Shown: positions 10,865 through 22,500, counted from the stretch's first letter. The stretch: 64,000 nucleotides of DNA from Hanleya hanleyi (GCA_036873755.1 JAVTVY010017291.1:1-64000); one strand, 5' to 3'. Notes: generated by a model not told the origin, from the sequence alone. Translations and numbers: made by a program.

Positions 10865-11164
10865 TTAATTCAGAAAATGTTTACACATATTTCCATGTTT
10901 GTCTTATCTTGTATCAACTATATTAAATTACATACAGAGTTTCAGCTGGTAAGCGTTGAACTTTCTCCAAGGGTGACTGCAATCATGTTTTAACTGCATT
11001 ACATTACACTACTTATCATGCCGTTAAAGGGTATATTTAAAATGCTCACTAATCAACACTCATTTCAGATCCATTTTCACCGGTACTTTTGTATCACCCC
11101 TATATTTGTTTAGCTTTGCAGAAGTAATATTGCTAAGGTGGCAATAGTCAAATGATAATGGTAG

Positions 11165-11577
11165 AGTCATGAGTGATGAATAAACGGTAAGGTAACCTGT
11201 ACAGTGGTGGACAATCATACAGAATGGGGAACGGTGGACAATTATTGCCATAAAGTGTTCACAGTGTTGGACATTCGGATGTCATACAAGGTTGAAAGTG
11301 GTGAACAATCTGTTGTCATATAATGTGGACAAGGACAGATATTGTCATGCAGTGTGTAAAGTGGCGGACAATTAGTTTGTGTCCAGTGTGGACAATAGCG
11401 AACAACAAATTGTCATACGGTGAGTTTAGTGGTAGGTAAATGGATGTCGTAATTTTGACAAGGTTTAACGATCGGTTGTCATACAGTATGGACAGTGCCG
11501 AAAAATTGTTTGCCAAGTATCGCCGAGAGTGATAGACAATTTGTTGGTATACAGCGTGGACAACGGTGAACAATCGC
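11165..11577. repeat. Degenerate minisatellite built on GTGGACAAT / TTGTCATACAGT
   Basis: The core words (GTGGACAAT, GGTGAACAAT, TTGTCATAC, CAGTGTGGACA) recur every 35-45 bases, heavily diverged. The array is cut at 11578 by a MITE. Weaker words of the same type (TATACAGTGG, GTCATACATC) resume at about 12130-12190. Confidence 0.6.
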
Positions 11578-11581
11578 TTAA

Positions 11582-12096
11582 CCCTACCTGGCCTGGGGGG
11601 GGGGGGGGCGGAAAGTGCCCCCCTAGTGAACTTTTCTCTGCTGCTCCGAAACGACGAAACTGAGGAGGCTGAAAGTTGGTGACTTTTAAGCTTATCTTAT
11701 TGGGGTCATTTTGAGCCTATTTTCAATAACTCCCAGGCAGAGGATCATGGGTAAATTCAAAATGGCGGCCATGTGGTATCCGCGAAAGTCGTGTTTTTCA
11801 ATCTTTTCGCTCCATTTCTTCACATTCTCCTTGCCTAAAAGGCCTTGAACGTATTTTATTGATGCAAAACTAATTATTCTCTACATTATTTTTCGAGAGA
11901 AAAATCTGAAAATGAAAATTTCGAAAAATCGACCCCAAAAAGGCCGAAAAATGGCTTCCGGGAACCCAAAATACTATGTGGTAAGTTTCAGCGCTTTAGC
12001 CTCAGTGGTAGAGAAAATATATAGGGGGGGGGGCAAGTTTCCGCCCCCCCTCCCCCCTCCCGCGATACACCCCAAAATCGCCCAGGCCAGATAGGG
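11582..12096 (-). mobile_element. piggyBac-type MITE family 1, complete copy
   Basis: 515 bp between TTAA at 11578-11581 and TTAA at 12097-12100. Ends are CCCTACCTGGCCTGG and CCAGGCCAGATAGGG. Poly-G and poly-C runs lie near both ends, with the ATGGCGGCCATGTGG block and the CCAGGCAGAGGATCATGGG block between. The internal order is reversed relative to the copy at 51626. Confidence 0.9.
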
Positions 12097-12224
12097 TTAA
12101 GAGTGTGGGCCTGGTAACGTTACATGTAAATGATATACAGTGGCTGATAGTTATACGATGCTTACAGTGGTAAGGATGTCATACATCTAGGTTGAAGATC
12201 CGGATCTTCAGGGGTAATAGACAA

Positions 12225-12290
12225 TATACTGCTCCGTTTGTCTGATTTGAAGACAATTATACTGCTCCGTTTGTCTGATTTGAAGACAAT
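12225..12290 (+). repeat. 33-bp direct duplication
   Basis: Two exact copies starting at 12225 and 12258 (TATACTGCTCCGTTTGTCTG and onward). It keeps frame inside a 110-codon minus-strand ORF (12162-12494) that otherwise has no recognisable content. Confidence 0.85.
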
Positions 12291-13044
12291 TTTATTGATG
12301 CCATATACAGTTTGAACAATCGATAAAGAGTGATTCTCGTTGAATATTGTATGCAGGTGGATAATATGTAATGGCATCACTCGACACGGTCTCGGATAAT
12401 GTAGGACATTAGTACCTCGTGTCACATTGCCAGGAATCCATATTGGCATCCATGTTGAAAGCACAGTATCACTCCGAAACTCCGAACAGCGCATGTTAGC
12501 TGTATGACTTCCGTTACAATAGAGATCAGCTCGAGAAGAAAAACCAGGAGAAACACCTCAAATTAGAAGAGATCCTCCGCGGGTAGAATCAAGTGAATAT
12601 CCATTTCATTTGAATATATATTTTATCTCCTGATAAGGGAGAAATACATCGAGGATTATGTGAGCGGAAAACATCCTATAGCATGTGATGTGCCTCACGT
12701 GCGGTGGATCACGGTTTACTGCTGAGAAGTGTAAATCTTTACACCTTTAATGCGCGAGGTACTATGACTTCGACGGAATAGGTCGAGCAGTCGCGAATGG
12801 TAATGGCATTTCCCATATAATAACCAATGAAATCCATATGAGAACACCCTGTGGGAAAGTTCATCCCATATACGTATACGAGATCAGCGCGTGACGCGCA
12901 CTAGCCAATCAGAAGTAATGCCGGACTACTTTCGTATTTTCATGAATGAAATTTGTAGGTCAAATATACGACGCCTATTTTTAGTAACATTTGCTATCGT
13001 CTGCTTTACACAATTATGACAATACCGATAATTGATGGATTAAT

Positions 13045-14114
13045 ATGTCGATGGACAGAGACATCAACTTGAATTTCTTGAAACCTGGCGATAGTGTGTG
13101 GGTAAAGAAATCCTGCCAGAAGGCAGTTGGAACATTCGTAAAACGGCACAAACCACTGGGAACATTTACTTTGTTCCGTGTCACGATGGATTCAGGCGAA
13201 ATGATTGACGTGCCATGGTACGACTTGGACCCACTGAACATCGACGACATTGAACTTGATCAACCTAGCGCTGGGCCTACCGATGACCAAACCGAAACAA
13301 CGAGGTTTGTTGATGTTGACTTGAATGATTTTATTGGAGCTCAGGAAAACAAAGAGACGGCTCGAAAACGAAGTCACACTTAAATGTACTGTCTGAATAC
13401 TTATGTGGATTGGGTGAAACCAGAGATATCAAGGATATTGAGCCTATCGCTCTGGGCAAATTATTGGCACAGTTTGTCGTCTCCGTAAGGAAACAGAATG
13501 GATAAGACTATGAACCGAACAGTCTTCGTGGATTCATTTCCAGTGTCGACAGATACTTAAAACAAAATGAATATGGATATTCCATCATTACCAGCATTGA
13601 GTTTGCAAAAACGAGAGAGGCTCTAAAAGCCAAACAAATCCAACTTAAGAAGGATGGAAAGGGCAAGAAACCGTGTAAGTCAGAGCCGATCACCGACGAT
13701 GAAATCTCCAAGTTGTACGAAACCGGCCAGCTCGGACGAAGTATCCCAGACAGCGTTTTAAATACTCTGTGGTTCAACAACACCACCCATTTTGGCCTCC
13801 GTGCCGTGAAGGAACATCGTCAATTGCAGTGGGGAGATGTTACACTCAAGACAGATTCTGCAGGTCGAGAATTTCTCGAGTATTCGTGTGAACGGCAGCC
13901 CACGACCCGTACTGGCGCAAAACCGCGAGACACTCGCACTGTAAATCCTCGAATTTATTCCACTCAGTCTGACCGCTGTCCCGTGACTCTGTACAAGTTT
14001 TACGCAGAGAAACGTCCAGAATACGTCCAGAGTGCAGATTCTCCGTTTTACATTGCACCAAAATGTAAAAATCCACGTGGAAATGAAGTATGGTACAAAA
14101 ATCTCGCTGATTGA
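13045..14114 (+). pseudogene. Crypton-type tyrosine recombinase (DUF3504 family), frame-broken and truncated
   Basis: The first frame starts at ATG 13045 and runs to a stop at 13381-13383. It has a basic N-terminal part (PGDSVWVKKSC...GTF) and an acidic linker ending DVDLNDFIGAQENKET, typical of DUF3504 proteins. The protein then continues in the next frame from about 13360 (KTKSHLNVLSEYLCG, GETRDIKDIEP), so there is one frameshift. An in-frame TAA at 13503-13505 interrupts VRKQNG and DYEPNSLRGF. After it the frame is open for about 200 codons: SIITSIEFAKTREALKAKQ, LNTLWFNNTTHFGLRAVKEH, QLQWGDV, RCPVTLYKFYAEKRP, DSPFYIAP. It stops after VWYKNLAD. GLR contains the first catalytic arginine of the recombinase fold; the distal H-x-x-R and tyrosine region is absent. 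Related domesticated genes include KCTD1 (long form), QRICH1 and ZMYM. This copy is a dead element relic. Confidence 0.88.
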
Positions 14115-14269
14115 CTTCGGGACAATTTGCAGATGGTAGCCTACTTGATAGGAATAATATTTTAGTAATTAGCCGAAGGCTTCGAATAAAATCACGACGT
14201 ACAGACGAGCAACCATGTAGGACGATATCATGGCTGATAGAATTACAACACATATAAGGGAAGTGGGAA

Positions 14270-14475
14270 GAGGTGCCGACATACTGACTGCGTCACATGG
14301 CCTTACAGTATAGTCTTCCGGTTAACCTATTCTAAAGCACATACCAAGAATCTAACGATTCGTGATATGTGTTGTATCTCAGGTACACTTTTATTGTACC
14401 TGTTCATGTGGCAACTTGGATGATATGATCACACGGCCCCTAGCACCGGCATAAGCGGTATTAGATACAAATCTG
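14270..14475 (+). mobile_element. Repeat family C, fragment
   Basis: Contains GTGCCGACATACTGAC, TATGATCACACGGCCCC and the family end TAGCACCGGCATAAGCGG. It lies just 3' of the Crypton relic; whether it is part of that element is unknown. Confidence 0.55.
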
Positions 14476-15640
14476 GAGACCTATGATGGAAATGCTCTGA
14501 CAACTCGTATATTGGTAATTGGTGAGCTGTTAAAGCCCGATCATGGTGTCACCACATCAGTAAAGGAATCGGGTTGCTGTGCAAAAGGTAACTGGGCCGA
14601 CATGGAGTGCCGAAATTTGCCTCATGAGAATGGACATTTGGGCCGAAATTGGACCGCTGTATACACGCTGCCTAGAGTGCATGTTTACTCGTATTGTCAT
14701 AATTGGTGACTCACTCATTATGTGCTGCAAAAATACATCTCACATCAAGTAGGCGCTAATCATTTAACTTATGACATATAGCAAGGCCCCTGGCGTCGCA
14801 TATTGCTGGGTAGATAACAAACTCCGCATGAAAACGGGTTGAAAACGGAGATATCATGTGTGATATGTTTGCTTCCGCTAATTGGTGGTCCCCTGGTTAT
14901 GATGCTTACGCTCTCTGTTATGAAATTCGTCGGTGGTATGCACATTTATTAACCGTTAATGTCATAGTTATGACAAAGCTACTGGGATACGAAGGACGTA
15001 ATTCGCAGTAATTGTTAGCACAGACAAATGCGCATTATGACGTGTTTGTTAAACATACCATGCACTGTGATAACCAGCTCTCGTATTAAACTGTTTACGT
15101 GATATCTGCGTATCTGTAAATTTATAGCATTATGTTATCCCATTCTATTTACCCATGATATTATTTTCGTTTTGATCCACTTTTCTTTTAACTAGGTGTG
15201 TTGATCTTGTTGACTCACTAAATAATCTTACAAGGACACACATGTGTGCTCAGCCAAATTTCATTGACACGTTCTAATAACGCCATACACAATATAGAAT
15301 ATACAGAATACACAGTATCATCAAATATCACTTGTTAATATCTATTATTTTCAATGTCCAAAAGAGTGTTTAATCAAGGTGGATTAGGCTGAAAGCTCTT
15401 CGAAGAAATTTCTCCTTTATTGAGAGTAGGATTTTAAAAATAAGACTGAAATTAAATATAAAAGCGGTTATTTTTTACCATTTTACATGGCCGGATGTTC
15501 GGTCAACTCTCTTGTTAATACGGAAAGATGCATTCAAAACGACAAAAAAAGTTAGATTTACACACATTATACTGCTGACTTATTATTATATCTGACAAAC
15601 AGAACCAACCACCCAGACCGCTGATCTACTTATTTTTGAA
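14476..15640. other. No gene seen
   Basis: Intron sequence without a recognisable feature. A 65-codon frame (14512-14709) has no motif. Confidence 0.4.
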
Positions 15641-15705
15641 TAACGTCAAAATTGTGCCGAACCCTGGAATTAACGTTAAAATTGTGCCGCCCACAGGAAT
15701 TAACT
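15638..15705 (+). repeat. Two-copy direct repeat upstream of a candidate first exon
   Basis: TAACGTCAAAATTGTGCCG and TAACGTTAAAATTGTGCCG, each followed by GGAATTAA, spaced about 31 bases. It ends about 40 bases before the ATG at 15743, so it lies in the presumed 5' UTR or promoter. Confidence 0.7.
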
Positions 15706-15742
15706 TTTATCCAAAGAAGCTTTATCAGTCCCACTCTCAACC

Positions 15743-15891
15743 ATGGAGTCAAGGCATCGACAATTTCTGTTGTTATATATCCTTTTGTCCTGTGCTTTTC
15801 ACATTTCTACTGAAGCGAACGAAATGCAGACGACTTCGGCGTGGCTCTGCTTATATAATATTTCTATTGGTTTACGTATGTTTTCAGACGT
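15743..15891 (+). CDS. Candidate first coding exon of a secreted or membrane protein
   Basis: The ATG sits in a good context (ACCATGG). The first 25 or so codons read as a classical signal peptide: a basic start (MESRHRQ), a hydrophobic core FLLLYILLSCAF, then a small-residue region around STEA. The frame continues through ANEMQTTSAWLCLYN to MFSDV and meets a strong donor, GACGT|GTAAGTGG, at 15892, in phase 2. An alternative frame across the same bases is also open (15636-15929) but lacks the ATG context and reads through the donor. It is nested in the MFSD6-like intron on the opposite strand. The mature part is too short to name, and no downstream exon was found. Confidence 0.45.
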
Positions 15892-17034
15892 GTAAGTGGG
15901 CCGCTGGACTGTTGGATTCGGATTTTTGAAATAAGTCAATCAATATCAGCACTTTTTATCAATATTTGTAAAAAATTTCAATCATAACTGGATTTACTGG
16001 ATAACGATCAGAGGCACTTGAAGTATTGTTAAATTGAGGATATGGCCACAATCACTTATGGAGCATTTCACAGCAATTTACCAAGATGACTCTGTATTAA
16101 AACTAAAAACATCGTTATGTTCCTCCCACAAGTTTCTGACTTAGGCAGACATTTTTAATGTGGCAAAGTTTGGAGCAACTTCATCATTTTATGCAAGAGT
16201 TCGTTAACTATGTAAGAGGTCTGTTGAATGGATAATAATTGTAAACATGGGCATCAACAGGTTGACGACCGAATGGTTAGACAAAATGACTGTAACCGTG
16301 TGGTCACGCCAACTCCAGTCAGACATTCTATCAAATGAAGTAATTATAGTAATACTTTATTTCGTCCGATAAACCTCATTATATAATTTGAGATAGCTGA
16401 GCAGGATTATTGTCAACCGCCATAGTTCAGTATATCAATATCTGATATTATCACGATCGAATTCACCTTTAATCAGAAATTGATATTTGGAACATGACAC
16501 TAATATCTATTCGCCTCTCTGAAAGAAAAACATTGACGAGTATACAATCAGGCTTTTGCGCAAATTAATTTATTGAAAAAAGAATTAACTCAAACACGCA
16601 CGTTTTGCTACTTTCTCGGTATATTTTCTTTGAAAATTTTTACCAATAATTACTAACATGAAAAGATGCGTCAAATAATAAATCTTAAATTCAGAATCGT
16701 GAATTTAGTGATTTAGTTAATTTAAAAATTCCGCAATTCAGCGGAGAACACGATTTTGTAAATAACTTCTGCAAAAAAAAGGTATGCTGGCGAAATCCCT
16801 AAACGCATGGTTTGGTCAGTAGGTGCAAGGCTTTCGTGTGAGAAAGTGGAAATAAAAATAGAATTTTTGCCAGAATTAACGCTTAGTCACCTTTTAGCTA
16901 AAAGCGAACTTTCAGGAGATGTTTTGTATATTATAGAATTCAAACTATGCTCTGTTTTGAAGTGGCATTATACGGATAGTTCACTACAGGAGTTATGAAA
17001 TATTCGTTAAAAAAGGTTTTTAGGGGATACAAGA
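15892..17034. other. No confident gene
   Basis: AT-rich. An ATG-started 63-codon frame at 16807-16998 (starting MVWSVGARLSCEKVEIKI) has no known motif and no good splice context. Nothing else seen. Confidence 0.35.
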
Positions 17035-17425
17035 GTCTAGTCCGTCATTCAATATTCAGCCGTCGTCCATTAAAGAATTTCCGCGTCCATAATCCAAAGA
17101 TCTAATTCATATAATAACATTAGCGCCAAATTAAATGGATAAATCATAGTATACATAAAACTAGGCCTATTCCTGCAAGGCAGAAGCGGTGAACAGTTTC
17201 CTATGATGCCGGCAAGACATCATGATGTTCCAAAAATATCAAATCCATATCGCTGATCAGTATTCGTAATCCATATGATATACGTTGTAAAGTCGTTATC
17301 TATATTATGATGTATCTCAGTCAGGCTTTGACTGTGAGTATTCATATGAACACTATGAAGATCTTGAAACACATAGGTTCACACGGCCCCTAGTAGGTAT
17401 GGTTAGCCCTAACCAGCGGGAATTT
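17035..17425 (+). mobile_element. Repeat family C, near-complete copy
   Basis: Begins near GCCGTCGTCCATTAAAGAAT, then GCGTCCATAATCCAAAGA, GCAGAAGCGGTGAACAG, CGCTGATCAG, ATGTATCTCAGTCAGGCTTTG, and ends CACACGGCCCCTAGTAGG...AACCAGCGGG. It is collinear with 29055-29385 and inverted relative to 27655-27985 and 46085-46440. No coding frame is shared among copies. Confidence 0.75.
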
Positions 17426-17562
17426 GCTAAAAATTAACGCTTGTCAATCAAGCTAAAGTATATGTGAACTGGGGGGAAATGAAATACAGACGCGTTGATC
17501 AATGAAATATTGTCTGCAGCAACAGATGCAACAGTCAATGAGAGCAATCGTCACTATAGCTC

Positions 17563-17889
17563 ACAGCCAGAAAAAGGATGATGGCCCATCACCTTTTTAT
17601 GGTGATGATGCCTGTTCATAACCCTTTAAAAGTGACGAAAAAGGGTGATGGCCTAGGTCGTCACCCTTGTAGGGTAATGGTCATCACTCTTTTAGGGCGG
17701 TGACCTAAAAATTGTAACTCAATGGTGATCACCCTTTTAGGGAGATAGCCCTAAGCCCTTCTAAAGTGATAGCCATCACCATTTTAAGGAGATGGTGGAA
17801 AAGGGTGATGGTTCTACCTCATCACCTTTTTTGGGGTGACGCTGTCATCACTATTTTAGGGTGACAATTATCACCTTTTTTCTGGCTGT
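17563..17889. mobile_element. MITE made of GGTGATGG / ATCACC repeats, with 4-bp target duplication
   Basis: The ends are ACAGCCAGAAAAAGG and CACCTTTTTTCTGGCTGT (inverted), flanked by GCTC at 17559-17562 and 17890-17893. The interior is almost entirely diverged direct and inverted units of the type CATCACCCTTTTAGGGTGATGG. It has no coding capacity and can fold into many hairpins. Superfamily not assigned. Confidence 0.8.
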
Positions 17890-18544
17890 GCTCATTAGGT
17901 ATAATTCCATCATTTATTGTCAAGGATAAACATGTCGGTAAACTATGATGATATCCTCTCGGTTTCATTTTAAAAGACTTTAAATTTCTGAACAATTGAA
18001 AATATTTTAATTCTTAATTAAAATAAAACAATTGATACGATTTAGGTTGGAACAAAACCTCGCTCCTAACGTGTCTTGGTATAACATACTGTTTGTTTAC
18101 AGTGTGAGAGACTAACTCACGAATTATTAATAGGGAGCATATCAAACGTAAATTTCGCATGACTACTCAAGCGAGAATACCGTCTAGTCATATCGCAGTC
18201 GCAATGCCATGTAGATCAGACATGGTTGGTTGCATTTTAAGATGAATTCATTAGCAATTACTTAGATATTCTTCAAAACAAGCATGTGAATTAAAACATA
18301 ACCCGTGGCGATAAACCTAAAGATATGAGACGAGTAGTTTATACAGTAAGTTAGCTTGAACTCAAACCTATCTCTTCATTTTACATAACTATTTAATCCG
18401 AATTTTGCATCAGGTACTAGGTAACGGTTTTCCGCTATGCGCCACTAGAGAAAACAAAGCAGATAATTTGGCCTATCTTTTATCCAAGGCGACGTTTTGC
18501 TCTGATAATTTCATACATTTGTACTATATTTCCCCACTTTTTAA

Positions 18545-19111
18545 ACCCTACCTGGCCTGGGGGGGGCGGAAAGTGCCCCCCTAGTGAACTTTTCTCTGCT
18601 GCCCCGACATGACAAAACCGAGGAGGATAAAACTTGGTGACTTTTAAGCTTATCTTATTGGGGTCATTTTGAGCCTATTTTCAATAACCCCCAGGCAGAG
18701 GATCATGGGTAAATTCAAAATGGCGATCATGTGGTATCCGCGAAAGTCGTGTTTTTCAACCTTTTCGCTCCATTTCTTCACATTTTCCTTGCCTATTCTA
18801 TTTATGCAAAACTAATTATTCTCTATTTTATTAAATTTTTTGCGAGAGAAAAATCTGAAAAATGAAAATTTCGAAAAATCGACCCCAAAAAGGCCGAAAA
18901 AAATGGCTCCCGGGAAGATTACGTCACTGTGCCGTCATTATGGCGGCCATCTTGGGTTTTTTTACATTTTCCGGTAGAGCTTGAACCCAAGATACTGTGT
19001 GGTAAGTTTCAGCGCTCTAGCCTCAGTGGTAGAGAAAATATATAGGGGGGGCACTTTCCGCCTCCCCCCCCCAGGCTGCGATACACCCCAAATCTCCCAG
19101 GCCAGATAGGG
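18545..19111 (-). mobile_element. piggyBac-type MITE family 1, near-complete copy
   Basis: The left end CCCTACCTGGCCTGG follows TTAAA at 18541; the right end CCAGGCCAGATAGGG precedes TTAA at 19112-19115. Same orientation as 11582-12096 and very similar to it. Contains GTCACTGTGCCGTCAT, a decayed version of the paired TGACGTCA sites in other copies. Confidence 0.88.
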
Positions 19112-19115
19112 TTAA

Positions 19116-20400
19116 AGAAAGTGTTATTATGATTATTAGAATCATTTATAATTTGGCAATTTCGCCCAGCCTCAGATTTTGTATGTTATCAACCAAGCTG
19201 AGCAAAGTGAATTTAAGCTCCTCGCATATGACATTTCCTGGCATTCTATTTAGGGATAAAGCAGGAGTACCAACTAGGAATATGATCTGTGTATATCATT
19301 CGCCGAGAGAACAACGAAATCGACCACCACATTTCTACATACTTTTGTCAATCCTTGCGCTTAGGGAGCTGAAGCCTGTCTTGAATATCAAGCTCTACAA
19401 GACAGCAAGATGGTCTCAGTGACGTCATGTTACAAAGATGCCTTTCTTGTAGCTTTTTCGCTCAGAGGTTTCGAATTATTTATTCATGAAATTTTCTCCG
19501 AAAAAACACTGTAAAATATATAAAGAAATAACATCATGAAATAATTATCCCATGTAAAATAAACAGGTTTGGGCACTTCAGTTCTATAATTAACTAGGCA
19601 AATATTTGAAGAAAAGCGAGGTGAACGTATTTTTTTAGTCGCATCCTCATTATCGCAAGTTTGGATTAGCACAGTACCCTCCTCTCTGCGGGATATGCAA
19701 ATATAATGAGTGATGGGTGATGGATCTGTTTAGCGGACGTGTTTAGCCATATGTGTCGAGCCATGCCATATTGTCCGTTCGCGAAATGTGGACAGTTTCC
19801 CACGTGTGGTGGTATCATGTTTTTGCTAACCATTCAATTATTTTAGCTGTTATATGGAGGGTGCCGATATCCATCTTGGCGGATCATCTAAACCTGGAAT
19901 AATATTATCCCAAAAATAAGCTCAACTGAAATGCTGCTGTAACTTAGATCTAATATTACAGCTGGCTCTTAGAGGGTTCGTGGTACACACACTGATCCAA
20001 ACACATCGCTGGGTGTCTAATAATACCCCAGCCACCAGTCAGATTTTGGACCGGATTCGGGGCCTTCGTGCACATCGCTGGAAGTGACATCATATATAGT
20101 AAAATAGATGTTTGCCGAACATTTCGATTACTTTTCAAATCTGGATAATACCCCTGTTGACCTAGCGTTAAACAGAATTATCTAGATATTATTTTCCCTG
20201 TTTATCTGGACAGAGCATATGAACAGTAGTTCGCTCATGTGCAACACTGAAGGAGTTGTTCGGCCGGATTCAAACTGAACTGTACGTCATAGCAACGTAG
20301 TAAAGGTCAACTTCCTCTATTGGAGACAGGGATGATAAATGAGCCTGCGAAATGGAGTATGCGCTGTGGGGAGGATGACACTGATCAAATATGTACATAA
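19116..20400. other. No gene seen
   Basis: Intron sequence. A 97-codon plus frame at 19129-19422 lacks any motif and begins at the MITE edge. Confidence 0.35.
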
Positions 20401-20407
20401 CCAGGAA

Positions 20408-20612
20408 AATGGTGTTGGGTGATGAACGCTGTTAAATGGTGTTCACCATTGTGAACACTGGAAATGGTGTTGAGACCCCAATTAATAGGGTTGGTCAGCA
20501 TCATCATTTGGGCGTTGAAAATGGTTAAGGACCATATCTTGGTGTTCACTGATAAGTGCTAGTACTGGTTCAACACCAAGTAATGTTACTGACCAACACC
20601 AATAAAGGATAT
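20408..20612. repeat. Inverted-repeat element with TGGTGTTG / CAACACCA ends
   Basis: AATGGTGTTGGGTGATGAAC on the left faces CTGACCAACACCAAT on the right, with further AATGGTGTT and CAACACCAAG copies inside. It resembles a small MITE; no target duplication was identified. Confidence 0.5.
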
Positions 20613-21599
20613 TGGGGACGAAGGTATATTTGTGCTTCGATTGGATACAAGTGTCAATATTACCTGTATATCTTTGCCGAATTTCCTAAAAGCATATATC
20701 AGTTTTTTGGAATTTAAACTAATAATTCGATTTGAGAGAAAGAGAGAAAGTTGGCGAAATCCGGGGTTACGATCCTATTTTTGGAACAGAATTTGATAAA
20801 CTGAGAATTAAGAGAGGCCTGGAGGCCGTCCAGATTGAATGAACAGGGTGTCAGGTTCATTCATATTCGTTATTCACCGAAAGTCAGAGGCTAAAAGGTT
20901 AGCCCCCATGGCATTGTTAATTAACATTGTATATGTGCTCCATACTTTGTACGAAGTCATTGATTGATTGAGAACAAGTAAGGGCACACTATATTCTCCG
21001 AGGTGGGTTTTAAACTAGATGTATTTCACGTATAAATCCCCCAGCGTTAACGGTGAAATATATGTGCGTATGAGGAGCAGTACAGTTTTGCACCACACTT
21101 CATCTATTGTAAGCGAGACGATTTGGCTTATAGTATGTAACCAATATAATTGGCTAGTCCACCGTACCATTTGCCTTCATCTGTTACATTTTATATATAT
21201 CCATAGGGTATGGTATGTTACGGTAATTTTGACAGTTGCCTTATCATGCACATCGGCGACGATTTTGTATTCCTGACGCACGAGTTATTTGCGTTGATGG
21301 ATATGTCAGACATGGACTAATTGGCCAATTAGCAAAAAATGCTATTAACATCATCTGAAATATTATCTCACACGAAGTTGGGTGCGCAACTGCAATATTG
21401 ATGGACAGGCAGACAGGAAGAGAAGCTTAGACAGTTATTTCGGGAACTGTTGCGGTCAGAGTTTCCATTGCGGCCCTGAAAACAAATTTATCTATGGGTC
21501 TTTTGTGAGGGATGTGATTTAAATCTCCACGCTGTTCAAATAAATTAAAATGCGATTAAATAATTCATTTGGATAAAAAATACTCATCCCTGATAATGA
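20613..21599. other. No gene seen
   Basis: AT-rich intron sequence. An 85-codon plus frame (21019-21276) has no recognisable content. Confidence 0.35.
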
Positions 21600-21720
21600 G
21601 TTTACGAATATATCACCATGATGTCTTCTTGACATACTCCAGCAGAGCCAGGGAGAACAGAGCTTCGGCACTGATGGTTCTGCTGGTCATAAACATGACA
21701 AATAAATAAATAAATACTAA
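21600..21720 (+). mobile_element. Likely retroposon 3' end with (AAAT)n tail
   Basis: A GC-richer block (AGCAGAGCCAGGGAGAACAG and CAGAGCTTCGGCACTGATGG) runs into GACAAATAAATAAATAAATA. A short-period A-rich tail after a unique block is how non-LTR elements or SINEs end. Confidence 0.4.
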
Positions 21721-21854
21721 AAACTGTTGACGGCTCCACTTTCGCAAGAAACACACCAGTTATTTATTATGCCAGTTTGGAATTCATGCAATCTGTCTAA
21801 CGTGAAATATCATGTTTGATATCAATTTATTGCATTATGTGTAAAGTTTTTTCT

Positions 21855-21955
21855 GTCATGGACGCCGAAATTCTTTTGTGAACGACGGCCGAATACTGAA
21901 TGTCCGATCAGGCGACTAATATCGTACTTACACACCAGGTGCTTGTTTCACAGTT
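21855..21955 (-). mobile_element. Repeat family C, terminal remnant
   Basis: ATGGACGCCGAAATTC, GAACGACGGCCGAATACTGA and the later CCAGGTGCTTG match the family's terminal blocks in the orientation of 30650-30725 and 39725-39790. Confidence 0.5.
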
Positions 21956-22179
21956 TTCGCAAGTTGCGACGGAAGTTCTGAAATAGGAGTGGTCTGCGTT
22001 GGGTCACAAAGGGCTGCTCGCACGCAAATCTGCGAACATTCGCATCACTGCGAAATTATTATTTAGACATATTTTCTAACGTTCTCTAGCATGTTGTTCT
22101 ATTCAAGAGGCATGATATAGGTAAATCTAGCGTGAATTTTTGAGGATAATAATAATATATTTTTTCTATAACTCTACCT

Positions 22180-22500
22180 ATGAAATTTTAATTAGAAGTG
22201 CGCTATTATGTGTTGGAGGCGCGATATTCTCGCTTCATATTCGGTACGAATTACAACAAAAGCGGAAACGTTATTGAGAACATCCGCAAACAAAAGCGTC
22301 TGCTTTCCACTGGTTACATTAGTAGAGCAATATGGTGAAAATATTGTGCACTTCGAGGTAAAAGCACGAAACTTGGCATAGTAGTAGCCAATGACGACCC
22401 GGTCAATTTCTGATAAGGATCTACACAATTTTTTTCCAACATGGCCGCTAAATTCAAGATGGCCGCCATAGTAATGACCAAATACTGAAATTAACTTAGT
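22180..22500 (-). repeat. Dispersed repeat with ATGGCCGCC blocks, copy 1
   Basis: Contains ACATGGCCGCTAAATTCAAG, ATGGCCGCCATAGTAATG, ACTTGGCATAGTAGTAGCC and TGTGCACTTCGAGGTAAAAG. These recur on the other strand at 25370-25880. Confidence 0.5.

Noticed and set aside
12162..12494. 110-codon minus-strand ORF
   Set aside because: Includes the 33-bp duplication and degenerate minisatellite sequence; no motif.
21932..21978. 46-bp cysteine-rich minus-strand exon (TCENCETSTWC)
   Set aside because: It overlaps family C terminal sequence and two frames are open, so the splice-like signals are probably repeat-derived.
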